A DNA stretch of 64,000 nucleotides from an uncultured Clostridia bacterium (GTDB lineage Bacteria; Bacillota; Clostridia; Oscillospirales; Acutalibacteraceae). Shown piece by piece: positions 27,480-36,425 of the stretch. The DNA lies in the NCBI GenBank assembly GCA_947627055.1, contig CANQUS010000005.1, positions 30,663-94,662 of the forward strand, in the 5' to 3' direction. The number at the start of each line of letters is the position of its first letter. Position 1 is the first letter of the stretch. Under the pieces are notes generated by a model. That model had not been told where the DNA came from and did not search any database. It saw nothing but the letters and a program-made list of their open reading frames with translations. A program made the position numbers and the translations under genes.

Positions 27480-27771
27480 GGGGCTGTCGCACTAAGGTCC
27501 AAGGAATAAACGCACTAAACGCAAGTCAAAATTCGGTTTCAGTTCAAGGCTTTTACTAAAGCCTTGCTGTTTCCAAAGGCAGAGCCTTTGATTGCCGTCC
27601 GCAGACGGCAAAATTTTTATCGTAAGAAGAGTTCCAAAAGGGTGAATATTAAACGGGCTGTTTTTGAAGAAGGGACTCTCTGCGATAGAGGGCGTCCCCG
27701 CTGACGCTTGTTATATCTCACCTCGCCGCCTATGGCGGCGATATTTATTTAGTGCAGTATTTCAGAACTAT
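27480..27771. mobile_element. Multi-hairpin inverted-repeat element, copy 1 (right end lost)
   Basis: It begins GGGGCTGTCGCACTAAG and carries the same internal hairpins as copies at 36081, 46870 and 61523: CAAGGC..GCCTTG, AAGGCAGAGCCTT, GCCGTCCGCAGACGGC and CGCCGCC..GGCGGCG. It has no ORF. The right terminal repeat is missing; the sequence is interrupted at ACTATAA by the end of a group II intron at 27772. Confidence 0.75.
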
Positions 27772-27772
27772 A

Positions 27773-28492
27773 ATAGGGTAGACTGAGGGACACTCTGTCC
27801 CTCAACCTCCCATTGCACCATACGTACGGGTCTCGTATACGGCGCTGCATGAATACAGATGTTACTACAATTAACCGAGATAGTAATTCAGAGGGTTGAC
27901 CAAAGGTCTGCCCTCTTTCCTGTTTGCCTCTTCTAAAATTTTCGGTGAAAGCAAATAGTATACAACATTCATAGAACACCGTCTATATAGACCAAGCCTC
28001 GAATATATCTTCGTTTGACATATTGCATTTACACATTCTGTTCAGCTTCATCAGATCACGATATATCGTTTTCGGTCGTTTCCATTGCTTGATAATGATC
28101 ACTCTCACCTTGTACGAACTCGTCAAGAAAGCCTTTCATACTCCCTATTCGGTAGTAATTCATCCAGCCCTTATTACCTGATCGAGTTTGTTGAATGTGA
28201 CCGATAATGCTCTGGCTGCCGCCCTTTTCCTGACAAGGATCTCTTTACATTTCTTGTATAGTCTCTTGATTTACTGCTTTGGTTTTACGTTTACCTTTTG
28301 GACTTCGGTTTGGTGTGCAACCTTATCCGCCATTTAGCCTTATATCAAGTTTCTGTTCGTAGGCTCGAAAGGTTTGCTGCACCGCTTCCTCCCCTGTCTG
28401 CATTACTGCATACAGCTTGCGGTTCGCTACACTTGGCGGTAACTGCCCGTGACAGGACTTTCACCTGCAAGATCAGTGTCATGCCGACACAC
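27773..28492 (-). mobile_element. Internally deleted group II intron, copy 1
   Basis: The minus strand starts GTGTGTCGGCATGACAC and continues GATCTTGCAGGTGAAAGTCC, a group II intron 5' end. Near the 3' end is a domain V hairpin beginning GCGCCGTATACGAGACCC and closing CGTACGTA-GGTGC, then a domain VI hairpin (TTGAGGGACA/TGTCCCTCAG) and the end CTACCCTAT. Between them only the maturase/X-domain part of the reverse transcriptase remains, in broken frame (for example IIIKQWKRPKTIYRDLMKLN). The polymerase domain is gone, so this copy cannot move alone. It shares ~700 bases with 34002-34725. Confidence 0.88.
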
Positions 28493-28497
28493 ATAAG

Positions 28498-28541
28498 AAC
28501 GGCCATGCAGGAGCGTTTCTGCTCTTACATGGTCGTTTTTT
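28498..28541. terminator. Hairpin at the 5' exon of the intron
   Basis: AACGGCCATG with CATGGTCGTT forms the outer stem and AGGAGC/GCTCTT part of the inner one; the plus strand continues with six T residues. Class C group II introns insert just after terminator hairpins, and this one ends within six bases of the intron start, which fits. Confidence 0.7.
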
Positions 28542-28658
28542 GCTGTCCCGCTTGAAGATGGTCGGCTTAAATTTGCTTGTTTCTGCAAATCCCTAAGCTC
28601 AACCCTCTAAACACCGTTTTTTATTCAGCGGGCGTGTTTTTTGCTTTTATAAAGAATA

Positions 28659-28698
28659 AAGCCGATGATCTGCGAGGTATCTCACAAATTCATCGGCT
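28659..28698 (-). terminator. Terminator after the KTR-type pseudogene
   Basis: AGCCGATGA pairs with TCATCGGCT across a 20-base loop. On the minus strand it is followed by a T-rich TTATTCTTTATA tract and overlaps the pseudogene stop. Confidence 0.6.
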
Positions 28699-28883
28699 CT
28701 GCGTCTTAGCGTCCGGCTCTTTGATAAATGATATTTCCATTTGTTGAATAGAGATCATAGCTTCTTGTTTACATTTCGGACAAAACAGCGGAAAATTTTC
28801 AAGCACATATCATTTCGCACTTTTACTCTTGTCTTATTTTTACAAATAGGGCATTTTAACCATTTATCTTCTTATGAGTCCAT
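28690..28883 (-). pseudogene. Cysteine-rich KTR-domain protein, frameshifted
   Basis: The reading frame gives WLKCPICKNKTRVKVR and then, after a one-base shift, ENFPLFCPKCKQEAMISI and the ending KEPDAKTQSR. Two CxxC pairs and the KTR motif identify the small zinc-ribbon proteins common in Tn916-like conjugative elements. An in-frame TAA also follows the first three codons. It is a remnant of an integrative element; the region 28542-28658 holds short dyads only. Confidence 0.65.
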
Positions 28884-28912
28884 ATGTTCGTATTCTCCGA
28901 TTTACACGAATT

Positions 28913-29476
28913 TTATTGTATTTTCAGTGCAGGTGACAAGCGCCGAGCTAAAGCAACCGCCAACCCAAGTTTAATTAAATCAGGAATGATAAACGGTATT
29001 ACGCACCAAGCAAGAACTGTCGTAAGACCTACAGCTTCGTTTACTTTAGCATAGACAATCATAAACCAAGCTGTTCCAAAAGAGTAAAGCACAACTATGC
29101 CTATAATCATAGCGAGGATTTCTACCCATATCTTTTTTCCTAAAAGACCAACAATCAACCAGTAAAACAGTCCCATAAAAATAAAGCCAACGATATATCC
29201 GCCTGTGTTCCCAAGGAGAATGCCAATTCCGGAAGAAAACTGTGCAAATACCGGGACGCCCACCGCTCCGAGCAAGACATATACAATAATGGCTACCGTA
29301 CCGCGTTTGCCACCCAGGGTCGATAACACGAAAAATACAGCAAATGTTTGCATTGTAAACGGTACAGCGGTCGGTATACTGATCCATGAACATATTGTAA
29401 TTAATACTGCTCCCAGAGCCATATAAGCCAGGTCGATCGTCTTAAAATTTTTCTTGATGTCTTTTGTGTTATTCAT
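28913..29476 (-). CDS. bioY: Biotin transporter substrate-binding subunit BioY
   Basis: BioY is the membrane S-component for biotin uptake in ECF transporters. The 187-residue product has about six hydrophobic helices and the family segments SWISIPTAVPFTMQTFAV and GVPVFAQFSSGIGILLGNTGG. The ATG at 29476 has GGAGG seven bases upstream, inside the preceding gene, which it overlaps by eight bases. The longer frame is an overlap artefact. A BirA operator lies at the operon promoter. It may use the shared EcfAAT energising module encoded elsewhere. Confidence 0.93.
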   Translation of the reverse strand: MNNTKDIKKNFKTIDLAYMALGAVLITICSWISIPTAVPFTMQTFAVFFVLSTLGGKRGTVAIIVYVLLGAVGVPVFAQFSSGIGILLGNTGGYIVGFIFMGLFYWLIVGLLGKKIWVEILAMIIGIVVLYSFGTAWFMIVYAKVNEAVGLTTVLAWCVIPFIIPDLIKLGLAVALARRLSPALKIQ

Positions 29477-29855
29477 AGTAAACCTCCGTACTCCTGCAAA
29501 GCTCAAACCATTGGCAACAGGTGCAAATATTATTAAATTCGACTGTTTCAAAAATCTGTTTCCGCATTTTATTCGCAAAGTATGTCCACGGGGCAGTTTC
29601 CCCGTAATCGATATTGCAAACATTAAGAACGGAATTATCAATTAAATCCACTTTTTCAAGTGAAGTGCAAACACCGCATATGTTATTCGGACACATTTCG
29701 CAAAGAGCATCACATCCATGCACAACATTAATTTTGGTCTTGGGATCATCTGCAAGCTCCGACACAATAGATTTCATATGCGTGGTGAAGTCTGCATTAT
29801 ATCCATGCCCCGTAAATTTCTGAATACAGAGTATGTGGTGTGGTCTTAAATTCAT
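29469..29855 (-). CDS. DUF1284 cysteine-rich (putative iron-sulfur) protein
   Basis: The N-terminal LRPHHILCIQKFTGHGY is characteristic of DUF1284. Nine further cysteines occur in two groups (C48, C52, C55, C60, C63 and C111, C113, C114, C120), suggesting metal or iron-sulfur binding. The role is unknown. It is the first gene of the bioY operon, overlaps bioY by eight bases and shares its BirA-controlled promoter, so a link to biotin or to a biotin-dependent process is inferred. A strong AAGGAGGG site precedes the ATG. Confidence 0.8.
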   Translation of the reverse strand: MNLRPHHILCIQKFTGHGYNADFTTHMKSIVSELADDPKTKINVVHGCDALCEMCPNNICGVCTSLEKVDLIDNSVLNVCNIDYGETAPWTYFANKMRKQIFETVEFNNICTCCQWFELCRSTEVYYE

Positions 29856-29938
29856 TTTAACCCTCCTTTGAATTTAATTTATGAAAAACGCACCGCCCGA
29901 TTATTTTCATCTATCCTGTGGACACTTCCAAGATCTAT

Positions 29939-29967
29939 ATAATAGCACAAAAGCCGCCTATTGTCAA
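29939..29967 (-). promoter_or_regulatory. Promoter of the DUF1284-bioY operon
   Basis: Minus-strand TTGACA (29962-29967), a 17-base spacer and TATTAT (29939-29944). The -35 box lies within one half of the BirA operator. Confidence 0.8.
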
Positions 29968-29992
29968 CCTAATAAGAAAAATTGGTTGACAA
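29961..29992. promoter_or_regulatory. BirA operator (biotin repressor box)
   Basis: TTGTCAACC, 14 bases, GGTTGACAA: the known Firmicute BirA half-sites with the expected spacing. The dyad extends outward perfectly to AAGCCGCCTA on each side (29951-30002), making a 19-bp arm. Bound BirA-biotinyl-AMP would cover the -35 box and repress bioY. Confidence 0.92.
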
Positions 29993-30103
29993 TAGGCGGC
30001 TTGAAAAAATCATCTCGTTATATCTACTTCTGAATACGGATCTCACCAGAAGATAGGGAATTAGTTCCCCATTTTCATTTTTTAAAATTAAATGTCCAAG
30101 CGA

Positions 30104-30540
30104 ATTAACATCAATCTATACGTCAGAAAAATCATTGCCCGTCGGGTTTCCTCGAAGATCGACCGCTTCCTCGCCATCGATACCTTGCGCGACGCCATCC
30201 GACTGCGGGGCGTATCCGAGGGCGTCCTGTTCCACACGTTTAGCGGATGCCAATTCACCTCCGCAAAGTTTCGATGAACCTCACATGGTGTGATCCTTCT
30301 CCGCAAAAGGGCATCCGTATGACAATGCGGTCAAGGAATGCTTTTTCAAGTATTTAAAAAAGGAAGAACTGAACCGCCGTTCTTTTCAGTCCGTCGATCA
30401 GCTCAAGCAAGGCCTCATTTCCTACATCTACGGCTTCTACAATTCCATCAGACCACATTCCCATAACCATGGTCTTACACCAAATCAGGCAGGATCCGCA
30501 TTTTTCATAGGTTTGCTTGTCCGCTTTATTAACTATGATC
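30104..30540 (+). pseudogene. IS3-family orfB fragment, second copy
   Basis: Near-identical to the orfB end of the element at 11550-11990 (the RKIIA, SKIDRFLAIDTLRDA and NHGLTPNQA segments), with similar frame breaks, ending GCTTGTCCGCTTTATT. The first part of the element is missing. It lies between the bioY promoter and yfhO; 30541-30676 shows nothing further. Confidence 0.8.
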
Positions 30541-30676
30541 TACCTCCTGTTTTTATTGATTTTAACTCATCACTTGGCTTTTGATTTAAACATTGGTATT
30601 ATCTTGTTTCAAAAGAATTGTTTTGTAATGTATCAATCTCTAATCAATTCATTGAAATCAGTTCCTTAAAGAATGT

Positions 30677-33346
30677 TTATAAAATCAGATCCAAGAGCAT
30701 TGGTACAATATAAACCATAATCACACCACACACAGAAGTAAGGCCTGTCAGTATCTCCATAGCACTCGATAATTTTTTTGGAATATGTATTTTTCTTTGG
30801 AATCTGATATACACCGCCAAACATACAATACCGATAACCGTTATGATAGTCCCGGCAATAAACCCTTTTGGTATCAAATATATTTCTATTCTGTTTTCTC
30901 CTACAGGCAATTCAAAAGCCGTTAGATCTGACAATACCCTTTTGACCGGAATTTTATTGCCGTTTACTTTTACAACAAGACCGTCATTGTAAGGAATTGA
31001 AAGCAGACAGTTTTTTTCGTTTTCAGTGTTTACTTTACCTACAATACATTGACCGTTATAATCAAGCTCAGCACAAGCTGTGTTGCTTATAGTTTCTGAC
31101 AACAAATCAATGTCAAGTCCGAATACACCAAAGCTATAGCAGCTTATTTTTTTGTTTGCCGTTATCTCTACGGTTATTTTTTCGTTTTGAAATTCGCCCA
31201 GCTTCAAAAGACCGTTTTCGTCTGCTTCCGGATATTTGCTTTTTATTGTCATGCCGTTCACTTTGACAGATAAACCATCGAAATAATCCTCCGACAGAGA
31301 ATTGGAAAATCTGTCATAGCAATCCGCATACAGACTTTGTTTGCCCGATACGAAAATATCGTACTTCACTTTTGCCGCACCTAAAATCTGATACTTATTA
31401 TTTAAATATGAAATACCTATACTTTTCTTCTTGTCGTAGTCATACTTCGTAATCAATTTTTTATCCGTATCAAAAATGTTTTCAAATAGATATTGCTGTA
31501 TTTCGGCTCTTGTCATACCGTCAGGAATATTTGCACAGCCTGTAAAATCATTATTGCACAGAATACCCAAGCCAAGATATGGAGATGTGTTATTGATAGA
31601 ATATTTGCCGTTAGTGTAAACAGTATTATCAGTTGTTTCACCTTCAACAATATTATACTTTATACTGTATAACGCATTGGTCAGTTCAGTTCCTCCGATG
31701 CTTCCGGTTTTCATCCACACAGTGCTATATCCGAAAAGTCGCTGCATTACCATAAAATCATGGTCAGTAAGTGATGTATAATGACTGATGGAAGGGTAAC
31801 CAAGCGCTCCTGTCATGTTATAATCGGCAGCCTTGAAATCTGTTTTTAGTCTGTAAAAGCTTTCATCTTGAATTTTATCGCTCATCTCCGAAAGAGAAGC
31901 GAAATCTGTTGTCCGCATAGGATTATTTACTGAAGGACTCACCATATAGAGCCGGATACTGTTCATTCCCTCTATACAGCATAAAGTTACAAGCATAATT
32001 GCAAAAGCTTGTTTGCTTATACCTCGCTTACGGTAAAGTATTATAATAATCAGATAACAAATTACAGTCAAAATGAACAGCCTTGCGAGTCCGTCCAGAG
32101 ATTCATTATTACCCCATAAAGCAGCAGTATATTTTGTAAGTGTTTCAAAATCCTTGTCTATCAGCCTTTGAGAAAAGTAATAATAGAAATATATCAGTGC
32201 AAATGAACAGGGTATAAGTATGTATTGTGCATTTGACTTAATTTTAAATTGTTTCTCACTTAAATTCGTCAAAAAATCCGCACAACAAATCAGACCGATA
32301 AATACCGTTATAAAGCCGTATCGTGCAGGAAAGGACATATAGTTGCCCGTGTGCCAGAGAATGTTTATCGGTTCAATGAAGAAAGGTATAAGCGTCAGTA
32401 TAAATAACAGCAAATTTCTTCTATGTTCTTTTGATACTTTTTCTCTGCCTAAAAAGCGTATCAACTGCACAACAAAAATAAATCCTGTACAGAAAAGAAG
32501 AGGTAAAACTGTTTCATAGCTTGATAAAAATTTAGAATTTTTTACTGTATCAAGAACAGAACCCAGCCTGCCGGAAGACATAACCTGAATAAGACTTGGC
32601 AACCAGATCACGGCTGTTATCAGTGCGGAAAGGAGCGAACCTGATAAAAATTTTATACAGACCTCACGGCGAAAATCTGAATGCCGTTCATCAACATAAT
32701 AAATCGCAATATACAGCAGAATAAAAACAACAACCATAAAGCACAGGTAAAAATTCATTACAGTTATCGCTGACAATGAGATAATGTATAATGTGTTTTT
32801 GCGTTCCTTTGTCAATCTTTCTAGTCCGATCATCAAAATAGGAAACAAATACATTACATCAAGCCACATGATATTCTGGAAAAACAGCATTCCATATCCG
32901 CAAAGAGCGTACATCATACTGAGAGAAGCAGCGATAATTCCGCTTAAATTCTTTTTGCAGCATTTTAAATAAATCGCTGCCGTCAATGCACATACTGCCA
33001 ATTTCAACATGACCATAATATTAACAAAGTATATCATATCTTCCTTCGGTACAAAGACCGACAGCAGAGAAAACGGGTTTGACAGAAAAAAACAGAACAC
33101 ACCCCAAAAGCTCATACCGCCTGCATTAGAAATACTGAAAAAAAGACTATCTTTACCGCTAAGTATATCTTTAAAGTCCATTAAAAGAGGGATACATTGC
33201 TGATTCATATCGCACCAGGCAATGCTTCCCTGTCCGAAAGGGTACATATTGTAGGTTTTAAATACAAACAGCATTAACGCTAAAGTCAGTAAAGGCGGAA
33301 GAAACAATGGGCAAAATTTCCTGCTAAATTTAAAAAGCGTTTTCAT
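30677..33346 (-). CDS. YfhO-family integral membrane protein
   Basis: An 889-residue polytopic protein with about a dozen hydrophobic segments in the first ~480 residues, an extracytoplasmic domain (~490-850) and a final helix. The SIAWCDMNQQCIPLLMDFK segment after the first helix and NPFSLLSVFVP are family marks. YfhO proteins are GT-C-like and in Bacillus/Listeria help glycosylate lipoteichoic acid; the substrate here is not known. A GGAGG site precedes the ATG, which overlaps the upstream small gene by four bases. Confidence 0.85.
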   Translation of the reverse strand: MKTLFKFSRKFCPLFLPPLLTLALMLFVFKTYNMYPFGQGSIAWCDMNQQCIPLLMDFKDILSGKDSLFFSISNAGGMSFWGVFCFFLSNPFSLLSVFVPKEDMIYFVNIMVMLKLAVCALTAAIYLKCCKKNLSGIIAASLSMMYALCGYGMLFFQNIMWLDVMYLFPILMIGLERLTKERKNTLYIISLSAITVMNFYLCFMVVVFILLYIAIYYVDERHSDFRREVCIKFLSGSLLSALITAVIWLPSLIQVMSSGRLGSVLDTVKNSKFLSSYETVLPLLFCTGFIFVVQLIRFLGREKVSKEHRRNLLLFILTLIPFFIEPINILWHTGNYMSFPARYGFITVFIGLICCADFLTNLSEKQFKIKSNAQYILIPCSFALIYFYYYFSQRLIDKDFETLTKYTAALWGNNESLDGLARLFILTVICYLIIIILYRKRGISKQAFAIMLVTLCCIEGMNSIRLYMVSPSVNNPMRTTDFASLSEMSDKIQDESFYRLKTDFKAADYNMTGALGYPSISHYTSLTDHDFMVMQRLFGYSTVWMKTGSIGGTELTNALYSIKYNIVEGETTDNTVYTNGKYSINNTSPYLGLGILCNNDFTGCANIPDGMTRAEIQQYLFENIFDTDKKLITKYDYDKKKSIGISYLNNKYQILGAAKVKYDIFVSGKQSLYADCYDRFSNSLSEDYFDGLSVKVNGMTIKSKYPEADENGLLKLGEFQNEKITVEITANKKISCYSFGVFGLDIDLLSETISNTACAELDYNGQCIVGKVNTENEKNCLLSIPYNDGLVVKVNGNKIPVKRVLSDLTAFELPVGENRIEIYLIPKGFIAGTIITVIGIVCLAVYIRFQRKIHIPKKLSSAMEILTGLTSVCGVIMVYIVPMLLDLIL

Positions 33347-33645
33347 TCGAATATTCCTCCTTGATCGTTGTACTGAATATCATTAAGATCAATGCTATTG
33401 CTTTCAGATCCTTCATTCTCTTCATTATCGGAAAGAATAAGCTGATATTCGTTGTGCTTCTGATCGAACATACCCGTCATTGTTTTTTCAGGCGATTCAA
33501 GCAAAAGCTCTTTACCAATACTACCATAGTATTGCTCTATATTTTTTGTTATGGTAAGAGCACAAATCGTGTGATCACCTGTTTTGTGTTTTGCCACTTC
33601 TACTCCGCTGTATTCACAATATTCCGTATTACTGTTATCAGTCAA
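33343..33645 (-). CDS. Hypothetical acidic protein, possibly 5'-truncated
   Basis: One hundred codons from a TTG; no family recognised. The product is acidic at its end (NEENEGSESNSIDL) with no membrane segment. Its stop overlaps the yfhO start (ATGA), so it was probably part of that operon. The same frame stays open upstream to about 33745 without an ATG or ribosome site, so the original 5' end seems to have been lost when mobile DNA entered at 33.7-34.7 kb. Confidence 0.45.
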   Translation of the reverse strand: MTDNSNTEYCEYSGVEVAKHKTGDHTICALTITKNIEQYYGSIGKELLLESPEKTMTGMFDQKHNEYQLILSDNEENEGSESNSIDLNDIQYNDQGGIFE

Positions 33646-33855
33646 TTTTGCAGAGATCAGTACAAATTCATTGCCGATGTTGTTTTCGCTTTTCCATGCT
33701 TCAAAACATTTTGAGCGATTGTTTTTGTTATAATCAATTTATACGATGACATTTCAGATGGGATTTTTCGGTTTTTATATATGGATATGAGAAAATAATA
33801 TGAAATTAAAAACGTAGTCAAAGACGAACAAATGAAACTCATCACAGATTTATAG

Positions 33856-33984
33856 AAATTCATTGGTAAGCAGCCTGTCAAAATTATAGCATTTGATGAA
33901 GTACTTGTCAAAAGGCTGATTGAAAAATTAGCAGCTTTTGATGATTACTTTACTCTTAAATTCTGCATAAGTACTAATATTTAA
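33856..33984 (+). pseudogene. C-terminal remnant of a serine-type site-specific recombinase
   Basis: The 42-codon stretch reads IAFDEVLVKRLIEKLAAFDDYFTLKF and stops; here I rely on FDEVLVKRLIEK and the hydrophobic end. This is the usual tail of large resolvase/recombinases (FDEELF-x-x-LI-EKI-x-V). An in-frame TAG precedes it. It directly flanks the 3' end of the second intron copy. The identification is from pattern memory only. Confidence 0.45.
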
Positions 33985-34001
33985 TTTTATCAAACATAAA
34001 A

Positions 34002-34725
34002 ATAGGGTAGACTGAGGGACACTCTGTCCCTCAACCTCCCATTGCACAGTACGTACGGGTCTCGTATACGGCGCTGCATGAATACAGATGCTACTACAAT
34101 TAACCGAGATAGTAATTCAGAGGGTCGACCAAAGCAAGATCTGCCCTCTTCCCTGTTTGCCTCTTCTAAAATTTTCGGTGAAAGCAAATAGTTTCAACAT
34201 TCATAGAACACCGTCTATATAGACCAAGCCTTGAATATATCTTCGTCTGACATATTGCATTTACACATTCTGTTCAGCTTCATCAGATCACGATATATCG
34301 TTTTCGGTCGTTTCCATTGCTTGATAATGATCACTCTCACCTTGTACGAACTCGTCAAGAAAGCCTTTCATACTCCCTATTCGGTAGTAATTCATCCAGC
34401 CCTTATTACCTGATCGAGTTTGTTGAATGTGACCGATAATGCTCTGGCTGCCGCCCTTTTCCTGACAAGGATCTCTTTACATTTCTTGTATAGTCTCTTG
34501 ATTTACTGCTTTGGTTTTACGTTTACCTTTTGGACTTCGGTTTGGTGTGCAACCTTATCCGCCATTTAGCCTTATATCAAGTTTCTGTTCGTAGGCTCGA
34601 AAGGTTTGCTGCACCGCTTCCTCCCCTGTCTGCATTACTGCATACAGCTTGCGGTTCGCTACACTTGGCGGTAACTGCCCGTGACAGGACTTTCACCTGC
34701 AAGATCAGTGTCATGCCCGACGCCC
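34002..34725 (-). mobile_element. Internally deleted group II intron, copy 2
   Basis: The same structure as the copy at 27773-28492, differing by a few bases: GGGCGTCGGGCATGACAC-type 5' end, maturase-domain remnant, domain V (here closing CGTACGTACTGTGC), domain VI and CTACCCTAT end. Both copies share the same internal deletion of the reverse transcriptase. It sits 12 bases beyond the rarA stop, on the same strand, next to a short GACG/CGTC dyad. Confidence 0.87.
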
Positions 34726-34736
34726 CCGTCTTTATT

Positions 34737-36002
34737 TTATCCGTTTTTTATTTTTCGCCAATAATCTGCAAATGCCTGTTCATTTTTGTTTTCACCGGGA
34801 ACATAATAAACTGTATCTCGGATAGCATCAGGCAAATATTGCTGCTGTATCCAATGATTTTTATAATCGTGAGGATAGAGATAGAACTGTCCCTTGACCT
34901 TTGCGTCTGCACCGTCATAATGCTTGTTTTGAAGCTGACGAGGAATAGCACCCGTATTACCCGCCTTGACGTCTGCCATAGCTGAATTTATTGCCATATA
35001 GGCCGAGTTCGACTTAGGCGCGGAGCAAACTAAGATAACAGCATCGGCAAGAGGTATTCTCGCCTCTGGGAGTCCTACTTGAAGTGCGGAGTCTACCGCC
35101 GCTTTGACTATCGGTATTATCATAGGATATGCAAGACCTACATCCTCACAGGCGCAGACAATAAGCCTTCTGCATACTGAGGGCAAATCTCCTGCCTCTA
35201 ACAGACGGGCAAGGTAATGGACGGCAGCGTTTGCATCCGATCCGCGCATAGACTTTTGAAACGCCGAAAGCAAGTCGTAATGCTCGTCGCCCTCACGGTC
35301 GTATTTTGCCGCGCTCATTTGAGTAAGAGATTTAACGGTTTCAAGCGTTACCTTCTTTACTCCGTCTACGGCGTGAGTTGACAATACGGAGAGTTCCACG
35401 GCATTGACAGCCTTTCTAACGTCGCCGCCGCAGCCGTAAGCAATATGTTCCGCAACGCCATCCTCGAGTTCGATAACTTCGATGTTTTCGTCACGCAGGA
35501 TATTATAAGCACGTTTTATCGCTCCAAGCACATCGTCCTTCTCAACTCGTTTAAACTCAAAGACTGTTGAACGGCTGAGAATAGCTCCATAAACATAGAA
35601 ATAAGGATTCTCGGTGGTTGAAGCAATAAGGGTTATACTTCCGTTTTCGATAAACTCAAGAAGCGTCTGCTGCTGCTTTTTATTAAAATATTGGATCTCA
35701 TCGAGATACAGCAGTATACCGTTCATACCAGAAAATCCCGAAAGCTCTGTGACTATATCCTTTATATCAGAGGTTGAAGCCGTTGTGCCGTTTAGCTTGC
35801 GCAGTGTCATATTTGTATGTCTGGCTATTATTGAAGCAAGTGTAGTCTTGCCCACTCCGGACGGTCCGTAAAAAATCATATTCGGTATAGTTCCCGATTC
35901 AATAATATTTCTGAGCGGCATATTTTTTCCTATTAAATGCTCTTGTCCCGAAATCTCATCAAGAGTTTGCGGCCGTATTCTGTCCGCCAAAGGTCGGTTC
36001 AT
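34737..36002 (-). CDS. rarA: Replication-associated recombination protein A (RarA/MgsA)
   Basis: An AAA+ clamp-loader-like ATPase that acts at stalled replication forks. It has N-terminal PLADRIRPQTLDEISGQEH, Walker A GPSGVGKTTL (about 46-55), Walker B LYLDEIQ, sensor 1 STTENP and the C-terminal domain with MRGSDANAAVHYLARLLEAG, cited by its first residues MRGSDANAAVHYL, and HYDGADAKVKGQFYLYPHDY. I prefer ATG 36002, nine bases after AAGGA; another ATG lies nine bases upstream. The length (421 residues) is standard. It is flanked by the intron and by repeat-element copy 2. Confidence 0.94.
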   Translation of the reverse strand: MNRPLADRIRPQTLDEISGQEHLIGKNMPLRNIIESGTIPNMIFYGPSGVGKTTLASIIARHTNMTLRKLNGTTASTSDIKDIVTELSGFSGMNGILLYLDEIQYFNKKQQQTLLEFIENGSITLIASTTENPYFYVYGAILSRSTVFEFKRVEKDDVLGAIKRAYNILRDENIEVIELEDGVAEHIAYGCGGDVRKAVNAVELSVLSTHAVDGVKKVTLETVKSLTQMSAAKYDREGDEHYDLLSAFQKSMRGSDANAAVHYLARLLEAGDLPSVCRRLIVCACEDVGLAYPMIIPIVKAAVDSALQVGLPEARIPLADAVILVCSAPKSNSAYMAINSAMADVKAGNTGAIPRQLQNKHYDGADAKVKGQFYLYPHDYKNHWIQQQYLPDAIRDTVYYVPGENKNEQAFADYWRKIKNG

Positions 36003-36080
36003 ATAGCTCATTCCTTTAATTTATTTAAAAAACGTATTACTTCTTTAACTGATATTAAAAGCTGCGACTATATATAGAAT

Positions 36081-36402
36081 GGGGCTGTCGCATTAGGTTT
36101 TAATAAACTTAAGCAATACACGATTTGTTATAGTTCTGAAATGCCACACTAAATAAATATCGCCGCCACAGGCGGCGAGGTGAGATTTTACAAACCATCA
36201 GCAGGAACGACCTCTATTGCCGGACGTCCCTTTTTCAAAAACGACCCACAGGACTGTTTTTGAAATTTACCCTTGCGGGCGAATACGCATCATGCTTTCC
36301 CGATGTGGCGCAATGGAGACGCTCCGCCCGCAGGCCTTTTCTAAAACTGAATTTTGACTGCATTTAGTGCGTTTATTCCTCAAGTCTTAGTGCGACAGCC
36401 CC
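36081..36402. mobile_element. Multi-hairpin inverted-repeat element, copy 2 (inverted)
   Basis: It starts GGGGCTGTCGCATTAGG and ends CTTAGTGCGACAGCCCC, so both terminal repeats are present (15 of 17 match). It runs in the opposite orientation to copies 1, 3 and 4 and retains CGCCGCC/GGCGGCG and the GACTGTTTTTG and TGAATTTTGACTG blocks. No ORF is associated. It sits between rarA and pgcA. Confidence 0.8.
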
Positions 36403-36425
36403 ATACAGTTATTTTAATTTAAAAA

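Noticed and set aside
28298..28555. Plus-strand ORF of 85 codons, repeated at 34530
   Set aside because: It lies antisense to the 5' region of the deleted group II introns; the RNA structure explains its conservation.
33657..33911. 84-codon minus ORF upstream of the truncated acidic protein gene
   Set aside because: It has no ribosome site and overlaps the recombinase remnant on the other strand; the hydrophobic stretch alone does not support a gene.
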